DNA of 64,000 bases from Streptomyces sp. ALI-76-A (GTDB lineage: Bacteria; Actinomycetota; Actinomycetes; Streptomycetales; Streptomycetaceae): NCBI RefSeq assembly GCF_030287445.1, contig NZ_JASVWB010000002.1, positions 2,480,001-2,544,000 on the forward strand, written 5' to 3'. This document shows, piece after piece, positions 7,992 to 16,659 of this stretch. The translations under genes were made by a program, and so were the position numbers. The number at the start of each line of letters is the position of its first letter. The first letter of the stretch is position 1. Under the pieces are notes generated by a model. The model was not told where the DNA came from and did not search any database. It was given only the letters and a program-made list of their open reading frames with translations.

Positions 7992-8771
7992 GTGACAGCC
8001 ATGGGCGCCAGGACGGCGGAAGAACGCCAGCGCGAGATCGTACGGGTCGCCCGCGCCACCGGCTCGGTCGACGTCACCGCGCTCGCCGCCGAACTGGGCG
8101 TGGCCAAGGAGACCGTACGACGGGATCTGCGTGCCCTGGAGGACCACGGACTGGTGCGCCGCACCCACGGCGGCGCCTATCCGGTGGAGAGCGCCGGCTT
8201 CGAGACGACGCTCGCGTTCCGCGCCACCAGCCACGTCCCCGAGAAGCGCCGGATCGCGGCCGCGGCCGCCGAGCTGCTCGGGGACGCCGAGACGGTCTTC
8301 GTCGACGAGGGCTTCACCCCGCAGCTCATCGCCGAGGCGCTGCCCAGGGACCGTCCGCTGACCGTGGTCACCGCGTCCCTGCCGGTCGCGGGCGCGCTCG
8401 CCGAGACCGAGAACATCTCCGTCCTGCTGCTCGGCGGCCGGGTCCGCTCCGGCACCCTCGCCACGGTCGACCACTGGACGACGAAGATGCTGGCCGGTTT
8501 CGTCGTCGACCTCGCCTACATCGGCGCCAACGGCATCTCCCGCGAGCACGGACTGACCACCCCCGACCCGGCGGTCAGCGAGGTCAAGGCACAGGCGGTG
8601 CGTGCCGCGCGCCGCACGGTGTTCGTGGGCGTGCACACCAAGTTCGGAGCGGCCAGCTTCTGCCGGTTCGCCGAGATCGGCGCCCTGGAGGCGATCGTGA
8701 CGAGCACCCTGCTCCCCACCGCGGAGGCCCACCGGTACTCGCTGCTGGGCCCCCAGGTCATCCGCGCCTGA
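7992..8771 (+). CDS. DeoR/GlpR-family transcriptional regulator of sugar metabolism
   Basis: A 259-aa protein with an N-terminal DeoR helix-turn-helix (SVDVTALAAELGVAKETVRRDLRALEDHGLVRRTHGGA, seen in adjacent segments, residues 20-60) and a C-terminal DeoRC sugar-phosphate sensor domain carrying FVDEGFTP, YIGANGI and VFVGVHTKFG. Such proteins usually repress neighbouring sugar or polyol genes until a phosphorylated intermediate accumulates. It lies directly upstream of, and parallel to, the binding-protein/permease/dehydrogenase operon, which is its likely target. The start may be GTG 7992 or ATG 8001; no strong ribosome-binding site decides between them. Confidence 0.88.
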   Translation: MTAMGARTAEERQREIVRVARATGSVDVTALAAELGVAKETVRRDLRALEDHGLVRRTHGGAYPVESAGFETTLAFRATSHVPEKRRIAAAAAELLGDAETVFVDEGFTPQLIAEALPRDRPLTVVTASLPVAGALAETENISVLLLGGRVRSGTLATVDHWTTKMLAGFVVDLAYIGANGISREHGLTTPDPAVSEVKAQAVRAARRTVFVGVHTKFGAASFCRFAEIGALEAIVTSTLLPTAEAHRYSLLGPQVIRA

Positions 8772-8862
8772 CCGTCCCGCACTCCACCGGACAACCCCTA
8801 CCCCCTCAGGGCGCCTTTGCCCGTTGAAACCCTTTATCTCCCCATATATGCAGGAGCGATCC

Positions 8863-10233
8863 ATGCGAACCCAGAGCCGACGACGGCCACCGCGAGCCAC
8901 GCTCGCCCTGGCCGCCGCAGGGACGCTGCTCGCCCCGCTGCTCTCCGGCTGCTGGGTCGGAGCGGGCGGGGCCGGATCGGGCGGCGACTCGATCAACGTC
9001 CTGATGGTCAACAACCCCCAGATGACCGAGTTGCAGAAGCTCGCCCCCCGTTTCACCGAAGAGACCGGCATCGAGGTCAACTTCACCGTCCTGCCCGAGA
9101 ACGACGTCCGCGACAAGATCAGCCAGGACTTCGCCAACCAGGCCGGCCAGTATGACGTGGCCACCCTGTCCAACTACGAGATCCCGATCTACGCCCGCAA
9201 CGGCTGGCTGCGAGAGATGGACTCCTACGTCGCCGAGGACCCGGCGTACGACGAGGAGGACGTGCTCGCGCCGATGCGCCAGTCCCTGACCGGCGACGAC
9301 GGCAAGCTCTACGGCCAGCCCTTCTACGGCGAGTCGTCCTTCCTCATGTACCGCAAGGACGTCTTCGAGCGGGAGGGCCTGACCATGCCCGCGCGCCCCA
9401 CCTGGACCCAGGTCGCCGACCTGGCGGCGGAGGTGGACGGGGCCGAGCCGGGCATGAACGGCATCTGCCTGCGCGGACTGCCGGGCTGGGGCGAGGTGAT
9501 GGCGCCCCTGACGACCGTCGTGAACACCTTCGGCGGCACGTGGTTCGACAAGGACTGGAAGGCGCGGCTGGACTCCCCCGAGTTCGAGCGGGCCACGAAG
9601 TTCTACGTCGGCCTGGTGCGCGAGCACGGCGAGTCCGGCGCCGCCCAGTCCGGCTTCGCCGAGTGCCTCAACAACATGACCCAGGGCAAGGTCGCCATGT
9701 GGTACGACGCCACCTCCGCCGCCGGTTCCCTGGAGTCCGCGGGCTCCCCCGTCAAGGGCAGGATCGGGTACGCCCCCGCTCCCGTCGAGGAGACGGAGGC
9801 CTCCGGCTGGCTCTACACCTGGGCCTGGGGCATCCAGGACGCGTCCCGCAACCCCGACAAGGCATGGAAGTTCGTCTCCTGGGCGTCCAGCAAGGAGTAC
9901 GAGCAACTGGTCGGCGACGAGATCGGCTGGTCCAACGTCCCGGCCGGCAAGCGCGCCTCGACGTACACGAACCCCGCCTACGTCAAGGAGGCCGCCGCCT
10001 TCCAGGAGATGACCAAGAAGGCCATCGAGGGCGCCCGGCCGGGCGACCCCGGCGTGCAGCCGCGCCCCGCGCCCGGCATCCAGTTCGTCGGCATCCCCGA
10101 GTTCACCGACCTCGGCACCAAGGTCTCCCAGGAGATCAGCGCGGCCATCGCCGGACGCCAGTCCGTCGAGTCGGCCCTGAAGAAGGCCCAGCAGCTCGCC
10201 GAGCGGATCTCCGAGGAGTACGAGGGACGATGA
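8863..10233 (+). CDS. Sugar/polyol ABC transporter substrate-binding lipoprotein
   Basis: A 456-aa extracellular solute-binding protein (family 1, MalE-like). The N-terminus has basic residues, a hydrophobic core and the lipobox LLSGC near residue 32, predicting lipid anchoring outside the membrane. The mature part begins with a glycine-rich linker and INVLMVNNPQMTELQKLAP, then binding-protein features such as GLPGWGEVMAPL and GIQDASRNPDKAWKFVSWASS. ATG 8863 is chosen for the AGGAG 8 bp upstream and the proper signal peptide. It is coupled by ATGA to the first permease. The substrate is probably a polyol or monosaccharide, judging by the dehydrogenase in the operon. Confidence 0.9.
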   Translation: MRTQSRRRPPRATLALAAAGTLLAPLLSGCWVGAGGAGSGGDSINVLMVNNPQMTELQKLAPRFTEETGIEVNFTVLPENDVRDKISQDFANQAGQYDVATLSNYEIPIYARNGWLREMDSYVAEDPAYDEEDVLAPMRQSLTGDDGKLYGQPFYGESSFLMYRKDVFEREGLTMPARPTWTQVADLAAEVDGAEPGMNGICLRGLPGWGEVMAPLTTVVNTFGGTWFDKDWKARLDSPEFERATKFYVGLVREHGESGAAQSGFAECLNNMTQGKVAMWYDATSAAGSLESAGSPVKGRIGYAPAPVEETEASGWLYTWAWGIQDASRNPDKAWKFVSWASSKEYEQLVGDEIGWSNVPAGKRASTYTNPAYVKEAAAFQEMTKKAIEGARPGDPGVQPRPAPGIQFVGIPEFTDLGTKVSQEISAAIAGRQSVESALKKAQQLAERISEEYEGR

Positions 10234-11168
10234 CCGCGACGACCACCACGGCCCCGCCGGCCGTCACTCCCGTACACACCCCACGGCAGCCCTCCGCGCG
10301 GCTGCGCGCCTGGGCCACCCGCGCGCCCCTGCTGCCCGCCCTGATCTTCATGATCCTGGTCACCCAGCTCCCGTTCGTGGCCACGCTGGTGATCTCCTTC
10401 TTCGACTGGAACTCCCTCTATCCCGACGCCCGCAGCTTCACCGGCGTCGACAACTACCGCCAGGTGCTGACCGACGCCGACCTGCGCCGGTCCGTGTGGA
10501 CGACGGTCCTGCTCACGGTCGCGGTGGTCCTGGCCAGCCTGGTGCTCGGCCTGCTCCTGGCACTGCTCCTGGACCGGAGGTTCAAGGGCCGGGGCGTGGT
10601 CCGCACGCTCCTCATCGCCCCCTTCCTGGTGGTCCCGGTGGCCGCGGCCCTGCTCTGGAAGCATGTGCTCTACAACCCTGAATACGGCCTGCTCAACGGG
10701 TTGTTGCACTATGTGGGCGGACCACAGCCGGACTGGATCTCCCGCACCCCGCTACTCGCGGTCGAGGCGTCCCTGGTCTGGCAGTGGACCCCGTTCATGA
10801 TGCTGATCCTGCTCGCCGGACTACAGAGCCGGGACCAGCAGCAGATGGAGGCGGCGCGCGTGGACGGCGCGAGCGACTGGCAGATCTTCCGCTACCTGAC
10901 GCTCCCGCACCTGCGCCGCTACCTGGAACTCGGCGCCCTGCTCGGCTCGATCTACATCGTGCAGAACTTCGACGCGGTCTTCACCATCACCTCCGGCGGC
11001 CTCGGCACCGCCAACCTCCCGTACACCGTCTACCAGAGCTTCTACCAGGCCCACGAGAACGGCCTCGCCTCGGCGGCGGGCGTCCTGGTGGTCATCGGCT
11101 CGATCGTCATCGCGACCTTCGCCCTGCGCGTGGTGTCGTCCCTGTTCCGTGAGGAGGTGGCCCGCTGA
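10230..11168 (+). CDS. ABC transporter permease (MalF-type, sugar/polyol)
   Basis: A 312-aa inner-membrane protein starting at the ATG that overlaps the binding-protein stop (ATGA). It has about six membrane segments; the first is LLPALIFMILVTQLPFVATLVISFF. The EAA loop that contacts the ATPase is visible as QQMEAARVDGASDWQIFRYLTLPHL. Open frame continues upstream inside the previous gene but that part is a shadow. It partners with the next permease. No ATPase gene is present in the operon. Confidence 0.92.
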   Translation: MTATTTTAPPAVTPVHTPRQPSARLRAWATRAPLLPALIFMILVTQLPFVATLVISFFDWNSLYPDARSFTGVDNYRQVLTDADLRRSVWTTVLLTVAVVLASLVLGLLLALLLDRRFKGRGVVRTLLIAPFLVVPVAAALLWKHVLYNPEYGLLNGLLHYVGGPQPDWISRTPLLAVEASLVWQWTPFMMLILLAGLQSRDQQQMEAARVDGASDWQIFRYLTLPHLRRYLELGALLGSIYIVQNFDAVFTITSGGLGTANLPYTVYQSFYQAHENGLASAAGVLVVIGSIVIATFALRVVSSLFREEVAR

Positions 11169-12019
11169 TGAGCAGCGTCGCCGTACGAGTCGGCAGTGGC
11201 CGTCGCAAGGGCGCGGGCCTCGGCCTGGTCGCCTGGCTGCTGGGCATCCTGTTCTTCCTCCCCATCGCCTGGATGGCCCTGACCTCCTTCCACTCCGAGG
11301 AGGACGCGGCCACCAACCCGCCGTCCTTCGGAGCGGCCCTGACCCTGGACGGCTACCGCGAGTTCTTCGGCACGGGCGGCGGCGCGAGCCCCTGGCCGCC
11401 GCTGATCAACTCCGCGGTGGCCTCGGTGGCCTCGACCCTGCTCGTACTGCTGCTGGCCCTCCCGGCGGCGTACGCGCTGTCGATCCGTCCGGTGAGGAAG
11501 TGGACGGACGTCCTGTTCTTCTTCCTGTCCACGAAGATGCTGCCGGCGGTGGCGGGCCTGCTGCCGATCTACCTGTTCGCCAAGAACACCGGGATGCTGG
11601 ACAACATCTGGCTCCTGGTCATCCTCTACACCTCCATGAACCTGCCGATCGCGGTGTGGATGATGCAGTCCTTCCTCGCCGAGGTCCCGGTGGCGATCAT
11701 CGAGGCGGCCCGGGTGGACGGGGCCCGGCTGCCGACGATCCTCGCCCGCGTGGTGGCCCCGATCGCGCTGCCCGGCATCGCCGCGACCGCCCTGATCTGC
11801 TTCATCTTCAGCTGGAACGAGCTGTTGTTCGCCCGGGTCCTGACGGGCGTGGTCGCCGAGACCGCCCCCGTCTTCCTGACCGGGTTCATCACCAGCCAGG
11901 GCCTGTTCCTGGCGAAGGTGTGCGCCGCGTCGCTCGTCATCTCCCTGCCGGTGCTCGCCGCGGGGTTCGCCGCCCAGGACAAACTCGTCCAGGGCCTGTC
12001 GTTGGGAGCCGTGAAATGA
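11168..12019 (+). CDS. ABC transporter permease (MalG-type, sugar/polyol)
   Basis: A 283-aa membrane protein with six predicted segments. The EAA motif appears as VAIIEAARVDGARLPTILARVVAPIALPG and the MalG-type N-terminal signature as PIAWMALTSFHSEEDAATNPPSF. Its ATG overlaps the preceding stop (TGATG), and its stop overlaps the next gene's ATG, giving a tightly coupled operon. It forms the translocation pore with the MalF-type subunit. Confidence 0.92.
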   Translation: MSSVAVRVGSGRRKGAGLGLVAWLLGILFFLPIAWMALTSFHSEEDAATNPPSFGAALTLDGYREFFGTGGGASPWPPLINSAVASVASTLLVLLLALPAAYALSIRPVRKWTDVLFFFLSTKMLPAVAGLLPIYLFAKNTGMLDNIWLLVILYTSMNLPIAVWMMQSFLAEVPVAIIEAARVDGARLPTILARVVAPIALPGIAATALICFIFSWNELLFARVLTGVVAETAPVFLTGFITSQGLFLAKVCAASLVISLPVLAAGFAAQDKLVQGLSLGAVK

Positions 12020-13005
12020 AGGCCGCCGTCATCGAGTCCGTGGGCCGCGCCGTGGTCACCGAGGTCCCGGACCCGACGCCGGGCCCCCGCGAGGTCGTCG
12101 TCGAGGTCGCCGCGTGCGGTCTGTGCGGCACCGACCTGCACATCCTCCAGGGCGAGTTCGCGCCGAAGCTGCCGATCGTGCCCGGGCACGAGTTCGCCGG
12201 CGAGGTGGTCGGCGTGGGCACCCAGGTCACCGAGGTGTCGGTGGGCGACCGGGTCGCGGTGGACCCCTCGCTGTACTGCCACGAGTGCCGCTACTGCCGT
12301 ACCGGCCACAACAACCTCTGCGAACGCTGGGCCGCGATCGGCGTGACGACGGCGGGCGGCGCGGCCCGGTACGCGCTGGCACCGGTGGCCAACTGCGTGA
12401 AGCTGCCGGAACACGTGCGCACCCAGGACGCGGCGCTGGTGGAGCCGCTGTCCTGCGCGGTCCGGGGCTACGACGTCCTCCGGTCCCGCCTCGGCGCCCA
12501 CGTCCTGGTCTACGGCTCCGGGACGATGGGCCTGATGATGCTGGAGCTCGCCAAGCGGACCGGCGCGGCGAGCGTGGACGTGGTCGACGTCAACCCGGCG
12601 CGGCTGGAGACCGCACGGCGGCTGGGCGTCTCCGGGGCGGCGGCGAACCCGGACGAGCTGGACCGGCCCCAGGGCTGGGACCTGGTGATCGACGCGACGG
12701 GGAACGCGGCGGCGATCCAGGACGGCCTGGACCGGGTGGCCAAGGCGGGCACGTTCCTTCAGTTCGGCGTCGCCGACTACGCGACCCGCGTGACGATCGA
12801 CCCGTACCGCGTCTACAACCAGGAGATCACCATCACCGGCTCGATGGCGGTCCTGCACAGCTTCGAGCGGGCGGCGGAACTGTTCGCCAACGGTGTGCTC
12901 GACCCCGACGTCTTCATCAGCGACCGCGTCCCCCTGGACCGCTACCCGCAGGCCCTGGAACAGTTCGCGGCGGGCGTGGGCCGCAAGATCGTGGTGGTGC
13001 CGTAG
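12016..13005 (+). CDS. Zinc-dependent alcohol/polyol dehydrogenase (MDR family)
   Basis: A 329-aa medium-chain dehydrogenase, probably oxidising a sugar alcohol imported by the upstream transporter. It carries the catalytic-zinc motif CGLCGTDLHILQG with GHEFAGEVVGVG (Cys at about 38, His-Glu at about 61-62), the four-cysteine structural zinc lobe CHECRYCRTGHNNLC, and a Rossmann segment VLVYGSGTMGLMMLELAK. The ATG overlaps the permease stop. Sorbitol, arabitol, mannitol and threonine dehydrogenases share these motifs, so the substrate is open. Confidence 0.88.
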   Translation: MKAAVIESVGRAVVTEVPDPTPGPREVVVEVAACGLCGTDLHILQGEFAPKLPIVPGHEFAGEVVGVGTQVTEVSVGDRVAVDPSLYCHECRYCRTGHNNLCERWAAIGVTTAGGAARYALAPVANCVKLPEHVRTQDAALVEPLSCAVRGYDVLRSRLGAHVLVYGSGTMGLMMLELAKRTGAASVDVVDVNPARLETARRLGVSGAAANPDELDRPQGWDLVIDATGNAAAIQDGLDRVAKAGTFLQFGVADYATRVTIDPYRVYNQEITITGSMAVLHSFERAAELFANGVLDPDVFISDRVPLDRYPQALEQFAAGVGRKIVVVP

Positions 13006-13022
13006 CGGGTTCCCGTGCCCGC

Positions 13023-13142
13023 AAAGGGGCTCGTCTCAGCCCGTCCGGCGTGTGAGGACGAGGCCCCTTCAGGGCCGAAGCGGGGGTCTGGGGGCGGCAG
13101 CCCCCAGGAACGGGACGGGCAGGGGCGGCGGGGGCGAAAATC
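13023..13142. repeat. Interspersed Streptomyces intergenic repeat (GC-rich, hairpin-forming)
   Basis: About 120 bp: a segment around GGGCTCGTCTCAGCCCGTCC with GTGTGAGGACGAGGCCCC, then GGGGGTCTGGGGGCGGCAGC and CCCCAGGAACGGGACGGGCA. I recognise this as a sequence that recurs between genes in many Streptomyces genomes, often at 3' ends. The parts GGGCTCGTC/GACGAGGCCC and GGGGGCGGCAGCCCCC can form stems, so it may terminate the upstream operon. Multiplicity in this genome cannot be checked here. Confidence 0.65.
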
Positions 13143-13181
13143 GCTTGGTCCCGCGCGCCCCTCCGCCCCTACCATCGCCCC

Positions 13182-13403
13182 ATGCCCCGCCCCCACGGCT
13201 TCACCTACGAGCAGCACTCCGACGCCAGCGTGAGCATCACGCACGGCACCCACCACGCCACCACCCTCCGCGGCTCCCGAGCCACCCGCTTCCTCGCCGA
13301 GGTGGAATCCGGCGACCCCCAGCTGGTCATGGCCCGCTGGACCGGAAACTACAAGCGCGGCAACGAACGCACCGCCCGCGCCCACCCCCGCAACAGCCGC
13401 TGA
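13182..13403 (+). CDS. Small conserved hypothetical protein (73 aa)
   Basis: A 73-aa basic protein, MPRPHGFTYEQHSDASVSIT followed by HHATTLRGSRATRFLAEVESGD and QLVMARWTGNYKRGNERTAR (seen as contiguous). It looks like the small beta-strand-rich hypothetical proteins common in Streptomyces; I know of no assigned function. It has no signal peptide or membrane segment. Ribosome-binding signal is weak. Codon bias is typical of the neighbourhood, supporting a real gene. Confidence 0.6.
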   Translation: MPRPHGFTYEQHSDASVSITHGTHHATTLRGSRATRFLAEVESGDPQLVMARWTGNYKRGNERTARAHPRNSR

Positions 13404-13478
13404 GCACGAACGACCCGAATGGCCCCCAGGTAAGGGAACGGCAAAACGCCCTCGCTCGTTCAACCGGGCATGACAGCT

Positions 13479-14696
13479 ATGACCCCCGGCTCGAACATCC
13501 CCCTCTCCGCCGCCCGCGTGACGGTGGACGTCGCCGCCCCGACGCGGCTCGACGTATCGGGCCTGCTGCTCACCGCCGACGGCAAGGTGCGCTCCGACGA
13601 CGACTTCATCTTCTACAACCAGCCCGCCGGCCCCGGCGTGACCTACCGCTCCGGCGGCGGCACCGCCCCCGACGCGATCACCGTCGACACCAGCGCCGTC
13701 CCGCCGGGCATCGAGAAGATCGTCGTCACGGCGAGCCCGGACGCCGCGGGCCAGACCTTCCAGGGCGTGGAACCCACGGCCACCATCCGCAACGCGGACG
13801 ACAACAGCGTCCTGGCCACGTTCACGCCCCCGCAGCTCGGCACCGAGACGGCCCTGGTGATCGTGGAGATCTATCTCCGCAACGGCGCCTGGAAGGCCCG
13901 CGCGGTCGGCCAGGGGTACTCCAACGGCCTCGCGGGCATCGCCACCGACTTCGGTGTCTCGGTCGAGGAACCGGCCCCCGCCGCCGCCCCCGCCCAGCCG
14001 GTGGCTCCCCCGCAGGCCGTGCAGCCTCCGCCGGCCCCCGCCATGGACCCGCGGGTCAGCGCGCCCCCGGCGCCCGCCGCTCCCCCGGCACCGCCCGCGG
14101 CCGCCGCACCCGGCGCCGGGAAGATCAACCTCGACAAGGGCCGGGTCAGCCTCCAGAAGAACCAGACCGTCTCCCTGGTCAAGGGCGGCGCCCCCCTGCT
14201 GTCCCAGGTCAAGATGGGCCTCGGCTGGGAGCCTGCGTACCGAGGCAAGGACATCGACCTGGACGCCTCGGTCATCGCCTACGGCCCCCAGCGCAACCAC
14301 ATCGACAGCTGCTACTTCGGCAAGCTGTCCATCGTGAACGGCGCGATCAAGCACTCCGGCGACAACCTGACCGGTGAGGGCGGCGGTGACGACGAGGTGA
14401 TCACCGTCGACCTCGGCCGGCTCCCGCAGGAGGTCACCGGCCTGGTCTTCACGGTGAACTCCTTCACCGGCCAGAAGTTCACCGAGGTCGCCAAGGCCTA
14501 CTGCCGTCTGCTGGACGCCGCGACCGGCGAGGAACTCGTCCGCTTCGACCTCACCAACGCCGAGGCGCAGACGGGCGTGATGATGGCCAAGCTGGTCCGC
14601 CAGTTCACCGGCGAGTGGGACATGACGGCGATGGGCAACTTCGTCAAGGCCCGCACGGTCCGCAACATGGTGAAGCCGGCGGCCCAGGCACTGTAA
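13479..14696 (+). CDS. TerD-family protein with two TerD-like domains (stress/tellurite type)
   Basis: About 405 aa. An N-terminal TerD-like domain starts MTPGSNIPLSAARVTVDV and includes SDDDFIFYNQP; a proline/alanine-rich linker covers roughly residues 165-215; a second TerD-like domain follows with QVKMGLGWEP, DIDLDASVIAYG and FTVNSFTGQKF. TerD domains bind calcium through Asp-rich sites (DIDLDAS, SDDDF) and occur in cytosolic stress and tellurite-resistance complexes. ATG 13479 gives the standard family N-terminus; ATG 13470 is possible. It is not linked here to other ter genes. A strong hairpin follows the stop. Confidence 0.85.
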   Translation: MTPGSNIPLSAARVTVDVAAPTRLDVSGLLLTADGKVRSDDDFIFYNQPAGPGVTYRSGGGTAPDAITVDTSAVPPGIEKIVVTASPDAAGQTFQGVEPTATIRNADDNSVLATFTPPQLGTETALVIVEIYLRNGAWKARAVGQGYSNGLAGIATDFGVSVEEPAPAAAPAQPVAPPQAVQPPPAPAMDPRVSAPPAPAAPPAPPAAAAPGAGKINLDKGRVSLQKNQTVSLVKGGAPLLSQVKMGLGWEPAYRGKDIDLDASVIAYGPQRNHIDSCYFGKLSIVNGAIKHSGDNLTGEGGGDDEVITVDLGRLPQEVTGLVFTVNSFTGQKFTEVAKAYCRLLDAATGEELVRFDLTNAEAQTGVMMAKLVRQFTGEWDMTAMGNFVKARTVRNMVKPAAQAL

Positions 14697-14714
14697 CGAC
14701 CGGCTCGACCACCG

Positions 14715-14740
14715 GGGCGCCCCCGTACCGGGGGGCGCCC
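14715..14740 (+). terminator. Terminator-like hairpin after the TerD gene
   Basis: GGGCGCCCCC and GGGGGCGCCC form a 10-bp perfect stem around a short loop 18 bp past the TerD stop codon. Confidence 0.6.
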
Positions 14741-14819
14741 GGGGTCCAGCCCCGCGCGCGTGCGTCAGCTCCGCGCCCGTCGTTCGACTCACCGCGCCTG
14801 TCGACTCGGCGCCCGTCGT

Positions 14820-14942
14820 CCAGCTCCCCGCGCCCGTCCCTCAGCTCGCGCCCACGGTTCGGCCTGCGCGCCTGGCCGTCACCTCCGCGCGCCCCGTCGT
14901 CCAGCCGCCCCGCGCCCGTCCCTCAGCTCGCGTCCGTGGTTC
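14820..14942. repeat. Duplicated 3' tail of the TetR gene (two copies, 82-bp period)
   Basis: A roughly 40-bp segment at 14820-14860, containing CGCGCCCGTCCCTCAGCTCG, recurs at 14901-14942 with few changes. The second copy includes the stop codon and last codons of the minus-strand TetR gene (stop 14923-14925). Shorter, more decayed pieces (GCGCCCGTCGTTC- and GCGCCTGTCGACTC-like) continue to about 14760. Confidence 0.7.
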
Positions 14943-15507
14943 CCGGCCGCAGCCCCTCCGTCAGCAGGGACAGATACCGGCGGATCGCCTTGCCCTCCGC
15001 GTCCGCCAGCTCCGACGCCGTCGCCACCCCGTGTGCCAGCCGCAGGACGTCGATCGGCTCGACGTCCGCCCGCAGGGTCCCCTCCCGCTGGGCCGCCTCC
15101 ACCAGGCGCGTCACCGCCGCCTTCATCGTGCCGGCGCACACCGTGGCCGCGGCCGAACCGCCGTCCGTGACGACCGTGCCCAGCAGCGCCTTCAGCCCGC
15201 GGACCTGGATCAGTCCCGCGCTGAGTTCGTTGAGCCACTCCACCAGCGCCTCGCCCGGCGGCAGGTCCGCCGCGATCGCGTCCGCGCGCGCCGCGATGGC
15301 CTCGACACGGTCGAGGTACGCCGCCTCCAGCAGCGCCTGACGTGTGGGGAAGTGCCGGTACAGCGTGCCGGACCCGACCCCCGCCCGCTTGGCGATGTCG
15401 TCGAGGGACGCGCCTTCCCCGTGCTCGGCGAAGGCCTGCGCCGCCACCTTCAGAAGCCGCTCGTAGTTGCGCCGAGCGTCCGCGCGCATGGGCCTGGCCT
15501 GCGTCAT
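14923..15507 (-). CDS. TetR/AcrR-family transcriptional regulator
   Basis: A 194-aa protein with a TetR DNA-binding domain (residues 12-58; ASLDDIAKRAGVGSGTLYRHFPTRQALLEAAY) and a helical C-terminal ligand domain. Met1 at 15507 or the internal Met at 15489 (MRADARRNYERLL) are both possible. Members of this subgroup usually repress an efflux or redox gene, but no adjacent divergent partner of that kind is visible. The 3' end lies in a duplicated tract. Confidence 0.88.
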   Translation of the reverse strand: MTQARPMRADARRNYERLLKVAAQAFAEHGEGASLDDIAKRAGVGSGTLYRHFPTRQALLEAAYLDRVEAIAARADAIAADLPPGEALVEWLNELSAGLIQVRGLKALLGTVVTDGGSAAATVCAGTMKAAVTRLVEAAQREGTLRADVEPIDVLRLAHGVATASELADAEGKAIRRYLSLLTEGLRPGTTDAS

Positions 15508-15629
15508 CCGGTCACTCCTGGCGGACGGGGACTCCCGCCGAATCCTACCGCACCAAACGGAGACAGTCCCCGTTCATCTCGGCGCCCGGTCCGCCCCGTC
15601 CGCCCTGCCCGTCCGCCGGACACCCGCCG

Positions 15630-16646
15630 CTAGAACAGCGCGCTGTACGCGTTGAGCGCGGGCTGACCGCCCAGGTGGGCGTAGAGGACGGTGGAGTCCG
15701 GGCCGATCTCCCCGCTCCTGACCAGGTCGATCATCCCGGCCATCGACTTACCCTCGTACACGGGATCGGTGACCATGCCCTCGGTGCGCGCCGCGAGCCG
15801 CATCGCCTCCAGGGTCGCCTCGTCGGGGATTCCGTAGGTCCCCGCGTGGTAGCGCTCGTCCAGCTCGACGTCCGCCTGCGTCAACTCCTTCCGGACGCCG
15901 ATGAGCCGGCCGGTGCGGTGGGCGATCCGCGCGACCTGCTCACGGGTGCGGGCGGGTGCCGCCGACGCGTCGACGCCGATCACCCGGCGCGTCCGCCCGC
16001 CCGCCTCCTCCAGCGCCCGGAACCCGGCGACCATGCCGGCCTGCGTCGACCCGGTCACCGAGCAGACCACGACCGTGTCGAAGAAGACACCCGACTCCTG
16101 TTCCTGCTCGGCCACTTCGTAGGCCCAGCCGGCGAATCCGAGACCGCCGAGCGGATGGTCGGAGGCCCCGGCGGGGATGGCGTACGGCTTCCCGCCGCCC
16201 TCCTCGACCTCCCTGAGCGCCTGTTCCCAGCTCTCCTTGAAGCCGATCCCGAAGCCGGCCCGCACCAGCCGGACGTCGGCCCCGGCGAGCCGGCTGATCA
16301 GGATGTTGCCGACCCTGTCGTACACCGGGTCCGGCCACTCCACCCAGCTCTCCTGCACCAGCACGCACGCGAGTCCGGCGCGGGCGGCGCAGGCGGCGAC
16401 CTGACGGGTGTGGTTGGACTGCACCCCGCCGATCGAGACGAGCGTGTCGCAGCCCTGGGCGAGCGCGTCGGCGATCAGGTATTCCAGCTTGCGTGTCTTG
16501 TTCCCGCCGTAGGCGACACCGGAGTTGCAGTCCTCCCGCTTGGCCCAGAGGGAGGCGCCGCCGAGGTGTGCGGTCAGCCGCTGGAGCGGGTGCACCGGCG
16601 AGGGACCGAAGAGCAACGGATAACGCTCGTACGAGGAAAGGGACAT
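15630..16646 (-). CDS. acdS: 1-aminocyclopropane-1-carboxylate deaminase
   Basis: A 338-aa PLP-dependent enzyme (tryptophan synthase beta fold) that converts ACC, the plant ethylene precursor, to 2-oxobutyrate and ammonia in the cytosol. The PLP lysine lies in [12 protein letters not shown] (Lys50), the nucleophile-type serine in [12 protein letters not shown] (Ser77), and an active-site tyrosine in [11 protein letters not shown]. Length and motifs match characterised ACC deaminases rather than the otherwise similar D-cysteine desulfhydrases, though that alternative cannot be fully excluded. GGAGG stands 6 bp before ATG 16646. It follows a GntR gene with a 13-bp gap, forming a two-gene operon. 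Confidence 0.86.
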   Translation of the reverse strand: MSLSSYERYPLLFGPSPVHPLQRLTAHLGGASLWAKREDCNSGVAYGGNKTRKLEYLIADALAQGCDTLVSIGGVQSNHTRQVAACAARAGLACVLVQESWVEWPDPVYDRVGNILISRLAGADVRLVRAGFGIGFKESWEQALREVEEGGGKPYAIPAGASDHPLGGLGFAGWAYEVAEQEQESGVFFDTVVVCSVTGSTQAGMVAGFRALEEAGGRTRRVIGVDASAAPARTREQVARIAHRTGRLIGVRKELTQADVELDERYHAGTYGIPDEATLEAMRLAARTEGMVTDPVYEGKSMAGMIDLVRSGEIGPDSTVLYAHLGGQPALNAYSALF

Positions 16647-16659
16647 GGGTCCTCCGGTG

